From positions 3,620,252 to 3,684,251 of the forward strand of contig NZ_MTFE01000010.1 in the NCBI RefSeq assembly GCF_001953305.1: a stretch of DNA of 64,000 bases, in the 5' to 3' direction. Under the pieces are notes generated by a model. It was given only the letters and a program-made list of their open reading frames with translations. It ran no database searches and was not told the origin of the DNA. Below, piece after piece: positions 44,971 through 53,937 of this stretch (position 1 is its first letter; the number at the start of each line of letters is the position of its first letter). The position numbers and the translations under genes were made by a program. The DNA is from Cnuella takakiae (GTDB taxonomy: Bacteria > Bacteroidota > Bacteroidia > Chitinophagales > Chitinophagaceae).

Positions 44971-46020
44971 ATGAAGCTTTCACAATTCAAGTTTGACCTC
45001 CCGCTCAACCTAATTGCTCAAAATCCGGCCAAAAAACGTGAAGACTCCCGCCTGATGGTGATTGACCGTAAATCGGGCAACATCGAAAACAAGAACTTCC
45101 GCGACATCCTGGACTATTTTGACGACAAGGATGCTTTCGTGGTAAACAACACCAAGGTTTTTCCCGCAAGGATGTATGGCCGGAAGGAAAAAACAGGTGC
45201 CAAGATCGAAGTATTCCTGCTGCGTGAACTGAACAAGGAACACAAGCTGTGGGACGTGATCGTTGATCCCGCAAGGAAGATCCGCGTAGGCAACAAACTG
45301 TATTTCGGCGACAATGAAGACCTTGTTGCTGAAGTAATCGACAATACCACATCGCGTGGCCGTACCATCAAGTTCCTGTTCGACGGTACCGAAGACGAGT
45401 TCCGCCAGGTGCTTGAAGTGCATGGTGAAACCCCGCTGCCAAAATACATCAAGCGCAAGCCCGATGAAGAAGACCGGGAACGCTATCAGACCGTTTACGC
45501 CAAATACGAAGGTGCTGTGGCGGCGCCTACTGCCGGGCTCCACTTCAGCCGCGAGCTGATCAAGCGTTGCGAGATCAAGGGTATCCGATTTGCCGAAGTA
45601 ACCCTGCATACCGGCCTTGGTACTTTCCGCCCTATTGAGGTGGAGGACCTGAGCAAACACAAGATGGATGCAGAGTACTACCGTATTGAAGACACTGCCT
45701 GCAAAATTGTAAACAAGGCCAAAGAAACAGGTCACCGCATCTGCTCTATTGGTACCACCACCATGCGGGCACTGGAGTCATCGTTTACCGCGCAAAAGTT
45801 TTTGAAACCTTCCGAAGGCTGGACCAATACTTTTATCCACCCGCCTTACGATTTCAGCATTGCCGATTCGCTCGTAACCAATTTTCACCTGCCCAAAACT
45901 TCCCTGCTCATCATGACCTGCGCTTTTGCCGGTTACGACCTGACCATGGAAGCTTATAAAAAAGCCATCAAGGACAAGTATCGTTTCTTTAGCTATGGCG
46001 ATGCGTTGTTGGTGCTGTAA
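44971..46020 (+). CDS. queA: S-adenosylmethionine:tRNA ribosyltransferase-isomerase
   Basis: 349 residues, the normal QueA length. Family motifs run from the N-terminal [19 protein letters not shown] through [42 protein letters not shown] and [12 protein letters not shown] to [13 protein letters not shown] near the end. QueA transfers and isomerises the ribosyl part of SAM onto 7-aminomethyl-7-deazaguanine in tRNA, the step that makes epoxyqueuosine at position 34. No other queuosine genes are in the window. A good hairpin terminator lies 50 bases after the stop. Confidence 0.97.
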   Translation: MKLSQFKFDLPLNLIAQNPAKKREDSRLMVIDRKSGNIENKNFRDILDYFDDKDAFVVNNTKVFPARMYGRKEKTGAKIEVFLLRELNKEHKLWDVIVDPARKIRVGNKLYFGDNEDLVAEVIDNTTSRGRTIKFLFDGTEDEFRQVLEVHGETPLPKYIKRKPDEEDRERYQTVYAKYEGAVAAPTAGLHFSRELIKRCEIKGIRFAEVTLHTGLGTFRPIEVEDLSKHKMDAEYYRIEDTACKIVNKAKETGHRICSIGTTTMRALESSFTAQKFLKPSEGWTNTFIHPPYDFSIADSLVTNFHLPKTSLLIMTCAFAGYDLTMEAYKKAIKDKYRFFSYGDALLVL

Positions 46021-46070
46021 TACCCCCTGTCCCCCTAAAGGGGGAACTTAGGTCAAATAATCTTTAGCAT

Positions 46071-46110
46071 GCATAAAGCCACTCTGTTTGAGTGGCTTTA
46101 TGCATTTATA
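46071..46110 (+). terminator. queA terminator
   Basis: Perfect 14-bp stem GCATAAAGCCACTC / GAGTGGCTTTATGC with loop TGTTT, followed by ATTTAT. Confidence 0.8.
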
Positions 46111-46162
46111 CCCAACATTTATTTAACTCCTCTATTTTAATTGCATTTAGGAAATGAAACAT

Positions 46163-46191
46163 GAAAGCCACCCAGTAACTGAGTGGCTTTC
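46163..46191 (-). terminator. lysC terminator hairpin
   Basis: Stem GAAAGCCACCCAGT / ACTGAGTGGCTTTC, one mismatch, tiny loop. On the plus side CTTTAT follows; on the minus side it lies 70 bases after the lysC stop. Its core AAAGCCAC...GTGGCTTT matches the queA terminator, as if duplicated. Confidence 0.6.
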
Positions 46192-46260
46192 TTTATAGGA
46201 AGATAGCTTCGGCCTAAGTTCCCCCCTTTAGGGGGACAGGGGGTGTGCCGGGGGATGAGG

Positions 46261-47580
46261 TTACAGTTTAAACACCCCACTATTAATCTTCTGCAACACT
46301 TCCTTCTTTTGTGCGGCGGGCACCAGGATAGAAATATTGTGCGGGCTGCCGCCATAAGAAATCATGCGCACATCCACACCAGTGAGGCTGTTGAACACAT
46401 CCTGTAGGGTTTCGGTGTTGTGGGCAATTTCGTTACCTACGATGGAAACAATGGTCATATCATTTTCAGTATCCACGCTACCCAGTGCTTCCAGTTCCTT
46501 GCGGATAGAAGGCAAAGCAGCATCCGTATCTATGGTAACAGATACGGCCACTTCCGAAGTGGTGATCATGTCGATGGGCGTGCGGTATTTTTCAAAGATT
46601 TCGAACACCTTACGCAGGAAACCATAGGCCAGCAGCATGCGGCTGCTCTTGATGTTTACGGCAGTAATACCATCTTTAGCTGCAACTGCTTTCACGCCTT
46701 TGCTGGCAGCTTCAGAAGTAATGGTGGTGCCTTTTGCTTCAGGCTCCATGGTGTTGAGGAGCTTTACCGGCACATTGTATTGCTGTGCAGGCCAGATGGA
46801 TGCAGGATGCAAAATCTTTGCGCCGAAATAGGCCAGCTCCGCAGCTTCGTCAAAACTTAGTTGCTCAATGGGCTGGGTTTTGTTTACAACACGCGGATCG
46901 TTGTTGTGCATGCCATCGATATCGGTCCAGATTTCGCAAACAGAAGCGTTGATGGCAGCAGCGATCAATGACGCACTGTAATCCGAACCGCCACGCTTCA
47001 GGTTATCTACCTCGCCCTTGGCGTTGCGGCAGATATAACCCTGGGTGATAAACAAGTTTTTACTGCTGTTTTGTGCCACCTGTGCTTTCAGCTTTTCGGA
47101 AATGGCAGCCACCTGGGGCTCGTCATTTTCGTCGATGCTCATGAAGTTGAGGGCAGGCAACAGCATATGGTCAATACCCTGCTCGCCGAGGTAAACGGAA
47201 AAGAGCTTGGTAGAGATCAGCTCGCCTTGCGCCAGGATATCCTTGCTCAGGGCTTCGCTGTAGGAAATTTTTAAAATGATGTTCAGGAATTCGAAATGCT
47301 CCTGGATGATGGCTTTTGCCTGGGCATAAGCATCTTCCTTTTGTACCAGTTCCTTAATGAACTCCTGGTACTTGGCCTCCAGCACGTCGATCTTCTCCTT
47401 GGCTTCTTCCCGTTTCTGTGCCGCCAACAGGTTGGCGATTTCAACGAGGGAATTGGTGGTTCCCGAAACGGCGCTCAATACCACGATCTTAGGCTCGCTG
47501 TCTTTAGTGATCAGGCGGGCTACGTCGTACATGCGTTGCGGCTTACCTACGGAGGTGCCGCCGAACTTCATAATTTTCAT
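46261..47580 (-). CDS. lysC: Aspartate kinase
   Basis: 439 residues. The kinase domain opens with MKIMKFGGTSVGKPQRM and holds RGGSDYSASLIAAAI and the substrate-binding EIWTDIDGMHNNDPR. Two ACT domains follow (about 300-439, with MISYGGSPHNISILVPA), which usually bind lysine or threonine for feedback control. It phosphorylates aspartate, the first step to lysine, threonine, methionine and diaminopimelate. It is the single-function type, without a fused homoserine dehydrogenase. A TAATTTTG element lies 40 bases upstream of the start. Confidence 0.96.
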   Translation of the reverse strand: MKIMKFGGTSVGKPQRMYDVARLITKDSEPKIVVLSAVSGTTNSLVEIANLLAAQKREEAKEKIDVLEAKYQEFIKELVQKEDAYAQAKAIIQEHFEFLNIILKISYSEALSKDILAQGELISTKLFSVYLGEQGIDHMLLPALNFMSIDENDEPQVAAISEKLKAQVAQNSSKNLFITQGYICRNAKGEVDNLKRGGSDYSASLIAAAINASVCEIWTDIDGMHNNDPRVVNKTQPIEQLSFDEAAELAYFGAKILHPASIWPAQQYNVPVKLLNTMEPEAKGTTITSEAASKGVKAVAAKDGITAVNIKSSRMLLAYGFLRKVFEIFEKYRTPIDMITTSEVAVSVTIDTDAALPSIRKELEALGSVDTENDMTIVSIVGNEIAHNTETLQDVFNSLTGVDVRMISYGGSPHNISILVPAAQKKEVLQKINSGVFKL

Positions 47581-47619
47581 GACCTGTTCGCTCTTGTGGA
47601 GGCTTTTTTAGATGAGTTG

Positions 47620-47627
47620 CAAAATTA
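47620..47627 (-). promoter_or_regulatory. Bacteroidota -7 element TAATTTTG for lysC
   Basis: Exact TAnnTTTG on the minus strand, 39 bases before the lysC ATG and 23 bases after the stop of the Ldh-type gene, implying that lysC can be transcribed by itself. No clear -33 box. Confidence 0.4.
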
Positions 47628-47649
47628 ACAGCAGATGGTTGAATAAAAA

Positions 47650-48735
47650 TCAGTAGTTGAATTCAATTTTTAGTTTATCTGATAATGCTTTCAGGTCAGC
47701 AACAACGGCTTCATGCAGCGGAATTCCGGTTTGCATGCGGATGGCCGCCATTTCTCTTTCCGGATCGCCGGGAATGAGTACGGGTTGCGCCGGGTCGGCA
47801 GGTGTGGCGTTGCGGAAACGGTTAATCCAATTGTCCATGTGCTGCTTGAATTCTTCCGCCGGACGGAAGGCATCCACCCGCATGGCACCAAAGAAATGAC
47901 CAAGACCTTCACCGGGCATGTTCTGGGGCATGGGCACGTAGGCAGGGAAAGGTGGCGCCCAGGGACCATAAGATGCACCACTGAGCACAGCTGAAAATAT
48001 ATCGACGATGGAACCCAGTGCATAGCCTTTGTGGCTGCCATGATCGCGGTCGCTGCCCAGGGGTAAAAGCGCACCGCCTGTTTTCAGGGCATGTGCATCG
48101 GGGGTTGCCTGCCCTACTTTATCCTGCACCCAACCCAGTGGCGCTTCGCCACCTTTGCGTTGTAATATTTCCAGTTTGCCGTTGGCAGCCGTTGTGGTTG
48201 CCATATCAGCAACAAAAGGCGGCTGCTCCCCTGCAGGGATGGCTACGCAAATGGGGTTGGTACCCAGCATGCGCTCGGTTGAAAAAGTAGGCGCTACCAG
48301 GGCACTGGCATTGGTCATGCTGATACCAATCATATCCTGTTGCAGGGCCATCATGGCATGATAGCCTGCAATGCCATAGTGGTTGCTGTTTTTTACACTC
48401 ACCCAACCGGTACCTGCAAGCTTTGCTTTGTCAATGGCTATTTGCATGGCCTTGGGCGCAACCACCAGGCCCAAACCTTTGTCACCATCAACGGTTGCCG
48501 TAGAAAGGGTTTCATGAATGATCCGGACATTGGGCGTAGGATTTATTCTACCGGCTTCGTATAACCGAACATAGCCTGTGAGACGGGCAACGCCATGCGA
48601 GTCGATACCCCGAACATCGGCGGACAGTAATACCGTTGTTGCCAGCACCGCATCTCCGGTAGGGCAGCCGATATTTTCAAAAACAGATTGGGTAAAGCGA
48701 AAAAGATCGCTGTAGGAGAGGATGGTTTCCTGCAT
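47650..48735 (-). CDS. Ldh family NAD(P)-dependent malate/lactate dehydrogenase
   Basis: 361 residues of the type 2 malate/L-lactate dehydrogenase family (PF02615), unrelated in fold to classical LDH. Family marks are VRGIDSHGVARL (catalytic His region, about residue 42), VKNSNHYGIAGYHAMMA, GTNPICVAIPAG and DRDHGSHKGYALGSIVDIFS. It reduces 2-keto acids such as pyruvate, oxaloacetate or ureidoglycolate-type substrates with NAD(P)H; the exact substrate is open. Start ATG 48735 is five bases after a TACTTTTG element, so the message would be nearly leaderless. Confidence 0.93.
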   Translation of the reverse strand: MQETILSYSDLFRFTQSVFENIGCPTGDAVLATTVLLSADVRGIDSHGVARLTGYVRLYEAGRINPTPNVRIIHETLSTATVDGDKGLGLVVAPKAMQIAIDKAKLAGTGWVSVKNSNHYGIAGYHAMMALQQDMIGISMTNASALVAPTFSTERMLGTNPICVAIPAGEQPPFVADMATTTAANGKLEILQRKGGEAPLGWVQDKVGQATPDAHALKTGGALLPLGSDRDHGSHKGYALGSIVDIFSAVLSGASYGPWAPPFPAYVPMPQNMPGEGLGHFFGAMRVDAFRPAEEFKQHMDNWINRFRNATPADPAQPVLIPGDPEREMAAIRMQTGIPLHEAVVADLKALSDKLKIEFNY

Positions 48736-49091
48736 GGGGGCAAAAGTAACCGGAACCGCTGATTTGTATGATTTGAAATGATTTATATGACTTTATCTCA
48801 AAGAATGCTACCCCAAATGCCCAGGCCCATGCTCAGAATATGATTGAAGGAAATTGACCAGCAAGGTTATCATCAGGATAAAACAGCGTAAAAATTCAGA
48901 AGTATCACATTCCTTTCAGCTGCATAGTCCGCCCAATTTTAATTTAGTATTCAGTGTTGTTCTTTATATGCATGCTGTAATGCATACGATTTTAAAAGTT
49001 CATCACTGCACGCATTACAGCATTGAATAGTGCCACATAAAATCTACAATAGAGTGCAACTGGTTAGGAGTTTCATATCAATCTTTCCTAA
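48736..49091. other. 356-base gap with a 12-base inverted repeat
   Basis: No coding frame is convincing. Besides the -7 element near 48741, it contains ATGCTGTAATGC (48973-48984) and its exact complement GCATTACAGCAT (49013-49024), spaced by 28 bases, in AT-rich DNA. It may be a hairpin at the end of the Gfo/Idh/MocA transcript or an operator pair; no T-run supports a terminator. Confidence 0.5.
48741..48748 (-). promoter_or_regulatory. Bacteroidota -7 element TACTTTTG for Ldh-type gene
   Basis: Exact TAnnTTTG on the minus strand, with five bases (CCCCC) before the ATG. No standard -33 TTG seen. Confidence 0.45.
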
Positions 49092-50480
49092 TCATAATAA
49101 TTTGCGGTCCATGCCATCCCAATGCATCACCTTGCCCTGGAAATAACTTTCATTGGCCAGCAGGCAGGGCGCTGCGGCACGGAAGCCAAAGAGCGCATCT
49201 TCAATTACGGGCTTGCCGGTACGCACAGCCTCGAAAAAGTTCATGTGATGGTCGAGGTGCTCATTGTAACCTTGAGGCGCCTGGAACTTGATTACCTCTT
49301 TGCAGTCATTCTTTTTATCGGCATCGCTCCAACGTTTGTTGTACGCGGCAATGATTTGTTCCTGCATGGCCTTTGGATATGTATCCATAGCATCCCAACC
49401 GCCATAACCCGGCGCTTTTGCCAGTTTATTCCGGTACACCTGTATGCCGCCACCCCCAAAATCAATTGAACCGTCCGATCCATAAAAACGAATGCGGCTG
49501 TCATCGGGCCGCTCGCCGCCGGAAGCAAAGTTTACCTTAAGGAGTACCTGGAATGCAGGGTGCTGGGGTGTTGCTTTATACTCCATCACACCCGTCATTA
49601 CATCGGGCACATTGCGGCCATCCTTCCAGTAGCTGGTATCACCCGAAGCAAATATGCGGGATGGCCCATGCGAACCGGTGATGAAGTGAATGCCCGTGAG
49701 CAGGTGCACAAAAAGGTCGCCGGCAACACCGGTACCATGCTCGCGGTAATTGCGCCACCAGAAGAATTGTTTAGGATCGAAAGCCGCTTTTGGATTGTGC
49801 CGGTTGAAGCGCTTCCAATCTACGGTATCGGGCGAAATATCCAAGGGCATGGTGTACTGCCAGGCACCCAAAGCATCATGCCTGTCGAAAGAGGCTTCAA
49901 TACAGTTGAGGGTACCAATTTCGCCCTGCTGATATAGTTCCTTTGCCTTGGCATATACAATGGAGGAAATACGCTGGCTGCCTACCTGCATGGGCTTACC
50001 GGTTTCCTTTTGGGCCTTTACCATGGCAACACCCTGGTCGATGTTTTGCATCAGCGGCTTCTCGCAATACACGGCCTTTCCTTTGCGCATGGCCTCAATG
50101 GCAATTACATCGTGCCAGTTGTCGGAAGTGGCTACAATTACCGCATCGATGTCTTTTCGGTCAAGCAGTTCGGAAAAATTCTGGGTTGTAAAAAGGTTCG
50201 CACCATACAGTTCCTTTGCCCTTTCCAGCCGGCCTTTGTAGAGGTCGCATACGGCGGCAAGTTCAACACCGGGTACCTTCAATGCAGTTCGGGTGTTGTT
50301 GAGCCCCATGATGCCAAAACCAACCACGCCGATGCGAATGACATCGTTAGCGCTGTAGCGGCGTTCGTAGGGAATGATCCGTTGTTCAATTTCATGATCG
50401 GGAATATTGGCCAGCGAGGCAAGCGGAAGCAGCAAACCGGCATTACCGAGGTTGCGTAAAAAGCGGCGACGGGTGGACAT
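49092..50480 (-). CDS. Gfo/Idh/MocA family oxidoreductase with Tat signal
   Basis: 462 residues. The N-terminus MSTRRRFLRNLGNAGLLLPL has the twin-arginine pattern for folded export. The Rossmann domain follows (IRIGVVGFGIMGLNNTRTAL, about 47-66), then AVIVATSDNWHDVIAIEAM and the EKPLMQ motif that binds NAD(P) and substrate. The C-terminal half (WWRNYREHGTGVAGDLFVHL) is the usual sandwich domain. Such secreted enzymes are common in Bacteroidota and act on sugars and inositols, with tightly held cofactor. It follows the FAD oxidoreductase gene by 84 bases on the same strand, so the two may oxidise the same sugar. Confidence 0.93.
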   Translation of the reverse strand: MSTRRRFLRNLGNAGLLLPLASLANIPDHEIEQRIIPYERRYSANDVIRIGVVGFGIMGLNNTRTALKVPGVELAAVCDLYKGRLERAKELYGANLFTTQNFSELLDRKDIDAVIVATSDNWHDVIAIEAMRKGKAVYCEKPLMQNIDQGVAMVKAQKETGKPMQVGSQRISSIVYAKAKELYQQGEIGTLNCIEASFDRHDALGAWQYTMPLDISPDTVDWKRFNRHNPKAAFDPKQFFWWRNYREHGTGVAGDLFVHLLTGIHFITGSHGPSRIFASGDTSYWKDGRNVPDVMTGVMEYKATPQHPAFQVLLKVNFASGGERPDDSRIRFYGSDGSIDFGGGGIQVYRNKLAKAPGYGGWDAMDTYPKAMQEQIIAAYNKRWSDADKKNDCKEVIKFQAPQGYNEHLDHHMNFFEAVRTGKPVIEDALFGFRAAAPCLLANESYFQGKVMHWDGMDRKLL

Positions 50481-50564
50481 GGCAATCGATTTAAGCGTGT
50501 TGATCAGGAAGTTAAGTATTTATCTTTCCTGGAAGTCAAACCCCGGAAAAGAAAAGACCCTTTT

Positions 50565-52409
50565 TTACCAGGACAATGGCTGGATGTATGCATCCAAAAT
50601 AACCGCTACTTCCCTGCGCGGCATGGGTGCTGACGGTACCAGGGACTTATTGAAAGCTTTCTGGTAAAACTGATCCAATGCCTTTGCATCAGGGCTGCCT
50701 GCAGGTTTAAAGCCAGCAGCCTGAACCTGTGCAAGCAGGTCAAACAACCAGGAACCAGTTATAAATGACGAATTGTTAGTTTCCAGGCCCTGCACCCACT
50801 TGGTTTTAAATGCCGGTACCTGTTGCAATCCAGCCAATAGTTCGGCACTTCGGGTGAGGCTATCGGGATGAAACAACATCTTATTGGCCCAGGCCTCCGG
50901 TTTGCCTTCCCCTTTCAGCAGGCCCCGCACTCCAACCCTTTGGATGGCTGCCCAATGCGGATCATCAGGTGTAAGATCGGTAAAGGGCATGAGGTAAGCT
51001 TTTGCAGCGATCAAATCGGCCTGTACTTCCCGCACCGGAACAACTGCCGGTTGACGATTTCCCATCGCTGACTTAGCTGCCAGCACACCAGCCGCCTGCC
51101 CGGTTAACAGTACTACCGGCTGCAGGCGGGTACTGCCATTTGCAATATTGGAAACGGAAATACTTTTATCGCAAACAATAAGTCCCCCGACCGTTTCCGG
51201 TATCAAAGCACCAAGCGGAATATTGAATGCGGGAATGGGCGGGAACTCCAGGTCGGGCACTTTGCCCATATACTGGCCATGGTGGTGATCTACCGGGTAG
51301 TTGCCAACAGCAATTCCTGACTGGAACAGGTTATAGTTGCAGGGATGCTGCAGGTGATGAATAGCCAGCAGTGTTTTGCCCCTTAAACGGCGTCCTTCAC
51401 GGTGATAAGGCACCAGGGCCATGCCGCCCTCCAGTTCATCATCTGCAAGACCGATGTGCTCTAAGCCGAGGTCATTTTGTAAAAAGTAGAGAAAACCTAG
51501 GGTTTGCTCTTTGGCCTTAGCATAAGCCTGCTGCCGTTGGGCTTCGGGTAATTGTACCACATCCAGATAGGTGTCATTGCCATGAATGGGCCAGTTGAGC
51601 ATGTACTTTTTTTCTGTGCTGTCCCTGGTGGTAAGACGCCCATACTCCAGCATTTTTTGCACATCGCCATTCCAGGGTTTACCGTTGGGGCAGGGTGCCT
51701 GTAGGTTGGAACAATAATACCGGGTTGCATCATACCCTACCGGCTTGGGAATGGTACGGTTTACACCAACACCATAATCTTTCAAAATGGCCGTCCAGGT
51801 AAGGTCCTGAATGATCCCATTCCTCTCCTGGGCTTCTTTTTCACCAGTTGCTTTTGGATCGTCCATACCCAGGTAAAAGGCAGCACCGGCACTTGCCAGC
51901 ACATCTCCCAGATCGGTAGCATCGATGGTGACGGTTGCCACAATGTCTAGCTTTTCGCCCTTTTTATTGGTGAACCGGGCACCCTCTATCCTGTTGCCCT
52001 TTTTATTTACCCCTGTAAACCAAAAGCCATACACCACTTCCAGGTTTGGCTCGGCAGCTGCCATTGCCTTAAGGATACTATCACCTACAAATGGCTCAAA
52101 GCAGGTATTGCTTACCCAGCCGCTACCCAGGTTGCGGGTACCATAGTGCCGGTATAGCGCTTCCCGGAACTCCTGCCACATGCCGCTGTTGAGCAGGTGG
52201 TTACCATCGGTACAGCTAACACCGGCTGCTGTAAGCATGCCACCCAGCATCGTCGTAGGCTCTATTAATAGGGTTTTAGCCCCGCTGCGTGCAGCCTGTA
52301 TAGCAGCAGCCGTGCCACCGGTACCGCCACCCACTACCAGCACCTGGGCCCTACGTTGGGATAATACAAGAAGGGGAAAACAAAGGAAGTACAGCAGCAG
52401 GCGCAACAT
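50565..52409 (-). CDS. Secreted FAD-dependent oxidoreductase (FAD_oxidored family)
   Basis: 614 residues with signal peptide MLRLLLYFLCFPLLVLSQ. The dinucleotide-binding motif VLVVGGGTGGTAAAIQAARS (about 24-43) is followed by LLIEPTTMLGGMLTAAGVSC, typical of PF12831 flavoproteins. The middle has ATDLGDVLASAGAAFYLGM and a second FAD contact, GLIVCDKSISVSNIANGS. Related proteins oxidise or dehydrate sugars or serve as heparinase-linked enzymes; the reaction here is unknown. A terminator for ssb lies immediately upstream, so this gene must have its own promoter in fewer than about 30 bases or depend on read-through. Confidence 0.88.
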   Translation of the reverse strand: MLRLLLYFLCFPLLVLSQRRAQVLVVGGGTGGTAAAIQAARSGAKTLLIEPTTMLGGMLTAAGVSCTDGNHLLNSGMWQEFREALYRHYGTRNLGSGWVSNTCFEPFVGDSILKAMAAAEPNLEVVYGFWFTGVNKKGNRIEGARFTNKKGEKLDIVATVTIDATDLGDVLASAGAAFYLGMDDPKATGEKEAQERNGIIQDLTWTAILKDYGVGVNRTIPKPVGYDATRYYCSNLQAPCPNGKPWNGDVQKMLEYGRLTTRDSTEKKYMLNWPIHGNDTYLDVVQLPEAQRQQAYAKAKEQTLGFLYFLQNDLGLEHIGLADDELEGGMALVPYHREGRRLRGKTLLAIHHLQHPCNYNLFQSGIAVGNYPVDHHHGQYMGKVPDLEFPPIPAFNIPLGALIPETVGGLIVCDKSISVSNIANGSTRLQPVVLLTGQAAGVLAAKSAMGNRQPAVVPVREVQADLIAAKAYLMPFTDLTPDDPHWAAIQRVGVRGLLKGEGKPEAWANKMLFHPDSLTRSAELLAGLQQVPAFKTKWVQGLETNNSSFITGSWLFDLLAQVQAAGFKPAGSPDAKALDQFYQKAFNKSLVPSAPMPRREVAVILDAYIQPLSW

Positions 52410-52433
52410 ACAGCAAAGGGTTTTGCTGCTGAA

Positions 52434-52467
52434 AATAAAAAAAGCCTTCCGTAATGGAAGGCTTTAG
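52434..52467 (-). terminator. ssb terminator
   Basis: On the minus strand: stem AAAGCCTTCC / GGAAGGCTTT with a five-base loop, followed by TTTTTTTATTTT. It begins about 20 bases after the ssb stop. Confidence 0.9.
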
Positions 52468-52484
52468 CAATTTATAAGGGTTGA

Positions 52485-52949
52485 TTAAAACGGCAGATCA
52501 TCAACCGGCTCGCCAATTCCACTGGAGGCAGGAGCTTCGTTGCGATTGTTGTTGTAACCACCTTGATTTCCGTTATCCTGCTGACCGTAATTATTGGAGC
52601 CACCGCCACCAACGCTATTGCTATCACGGCCACCCAGCAGTTGTACGTCGCGTACCCGCATGGTGAGTGTAGCACCGCTGGTGCCATCGTTACGGGTGAA
52701 CGTGCGTACTTCGGGTGCACCTTCTACGTACACCTGTGTTCCTTTGGTAAGGTAGGGTGCAACGGCCGTGCGGTCGGTCCAATATGCGCAGTCAACCCAG
52801 GTTGTGCGTTCCTGATTGTTGCCCTGGCTGTCTTTGTACTTCTCGGAATGTGCTACAGTAAAGTTGATTACGTTTTTACCATTTACGGTATTTACCATAC
52901 AATCTTTACCCAGGCGTCCGATAACTTGCATCTTAATCATAGTACTCAA
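52485..52949 (-). CDS. ssb: Single-stranded DNA-binding protein
   Basis: 154 residues. The OB fold covers about 1-108 (MQVIGRLGKD, INFTVAHSEKYKD, TTWVDCAYW, YVEGAPEVRTF, LTMRVRDVQLLGG). A disordered linker rich in Gly, Asn and Gln follows, and the protein ends in the acidic tip DDLPF that binds partner proteins. It coats single-stranded DNA in replication, recombination and repair. ATG 52949 gives MSTMIKMQV; the ATG three codons later (52940) is also a plausible start. A strong terminator closes the gene. Confidence 0.96.
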   Translation of the reverse strand: MSTMIKMQVIGRLGKDCMVNTVNGKNVINFTVAHSEKYKDSQGNNQERTTWVDCAYWTDRTAVAPYLTKGTQVYVEGAPEVRTFTRNDGTSGATLTMRVRDVQLLGGRDSNSVGGGGSNNYGQQDNGNQGGYNNNRNEAPASSGIGEPVDDLPF

Positions 52950-53318
52950 ATATTAGAACCACAAGATAAAAACAATCCCTCCTTTCCTGCAAGTATTTTG
53001 GTTAAAATATTTAGCAAAATGGACAAAAGAGCCCTCAAATTTAGGCCTGTAGCGGGTTCCAGCAATCTTTCCACAACTAAACCTTTTAGCATTCCCATTT
53101 TCATTCCCTCTAAAAAAAATTCCAGGACAAACAATTTGTTAATGCCCATAGAGCCCATTTGTAAAAAACCGTCATGCGCCACTTGCTACTGCGCATTCAT
53201 CAGGCACCTGCAACCGTTCACAGCGACAATAAGCCAACTACGGCTAATTGGCTAGCCCTCCCCTCCACACTGAACTAGCTTTGAATTAAGTTTTTTCAAT
53301 CACCCAAAACCTAAAACA
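52950..53318. other. 369-base gap without a recognised gene
   Basis: It separates the divergent ssb and PepSY-like genes. I see short open frames in several phases, none with convincing protein character. It contains a -7 element at 53276 and a small hairpin around GCCAACTACGGCTAATTGGC (about 53232-53251). Confidence 0.45.
53276..53283 (+). promoter_or_regulatory. Bacteroidota -7 element TAGCTTTG
   Basis: Exact TAnnTTTG, 35 bases before ATG 53319. An ATTG at 53247-53250 lies 25 bases upstream, near but beyond the usual spacing. Confidence 0.4.
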
Positions 53319-53927
53319 ATGAAAAACTATTTGCTTAGCACCCTGTTCAGTGCCGCTGCTGCACTCCTGCTCAACCCTACCAGTATCCATGCCCAATCCG
53401 ATCAACCAGTTGCCTTAGCTACTACTGCCGCCATCAGTGGCATCCAGGAAAATAGCGAGGGGAATAAAGAAAGTGGGGCAACTGTTTCAAAAGGCAATTT
53501 CCTGCCCATCAACGAGGTGAGTGCCAAAGCCGTCCGCTCGTTGAACTATACCTACAAAAACGCAAGCACTGCAAACTGGTCGGCATTAAAGGGAGCTTAC
53601 CTGGCGGAATTTGACCTGGCAGGTCGTAAGTCAAAAGCACTTTTTGCCCGCAATGGTTATATGATTTACGGCATTTGTTATGGCAGCGAAAAAGACCTGC
53701 CTAAAGAAGAGCGGCAAGTGCTGAAGTCAAATTATGTTGATTATGAAATAACCAGCGTAGCCGAAGTACAGGCTGAGAATAAAATATACTGGATCTGCAC
53801 GCTCCAGGACAAGGACAATATTGTAGTTACCCGCTCCCAAAATGGCGAACTGGAAGAATTGGAGCACATGGTAAAACGCATGGAGCCCAAAGGAAAGAAA
53901 GGGAAAGTGATTATTCCTAAACAGTAA
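53319..53927 (+). CDS. Secreted PepSY-like / beta-lactamase-inhibitor-like protein
   Basis: 202 residues with signal peptide MKNYLLSTLFSAAAALLLN...IHAQ. After a low-complexity stretch (about 28-65), one domain follows with the pattern VRSLNYTYKNASTANWSALK, YLAEFDLAGRKSKALFARNGYMIY and VQAENKIYWICTLQDKDNIVVTRSQNGELEELE. This is the PepSY-like (putative beta-lactamase-inhibitor-like) fold common in Bacteroidota periplasmic proteins. Binding partner unknown. The tail is very basic (KRMEPKGKKGK). Likely monocistronic, with a promoter element and a terminator hairpin. Confidence 0.75.
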   Translation: MKNYLLSTLFSAAAALLLNPTSIHAQSDQPVALATTAAISGIQENSEGNKESGATVSKGNFLPINEVSAKAVRSLNYTYKNASTANWSALKGAYLAEFDLAGRKSKALFARNGYMIYGICYGSEKDLPKEERQVLKSNYVDYEITSVAEVQAENKIYWICTLQDKDNIVVTRSQNGELEELEHMVKRMEPKGKKGKVIIPKQ

Positions 53928-53937
53928 TTTTCAAATT

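Larger units (their letters stand above)
46022..46244. repeat. Inverted repeat with CCCCCTGTCCCCC arms
   Basis: Left arm 46022-46054 (ACCCCCTGTCCCCCTAAAGG...CTTAGGTC) and right arm 46212-46244, the reverse complement apart from one extra C and one other change. Each arm contains its own small palindrome CCCCCTAAAGGGGG. The 157-base interior carries two hairpin terminators. It fills the gap between convergent queA and lysC. Confidence 0.88.

Noticed and set aside
52946-53182. 78-residue minus-strand frame upstream of ssb
   Set aside because: Hydrophobic but irregular, no start signal, and it ends at the ssb start region; more likely non-coding.
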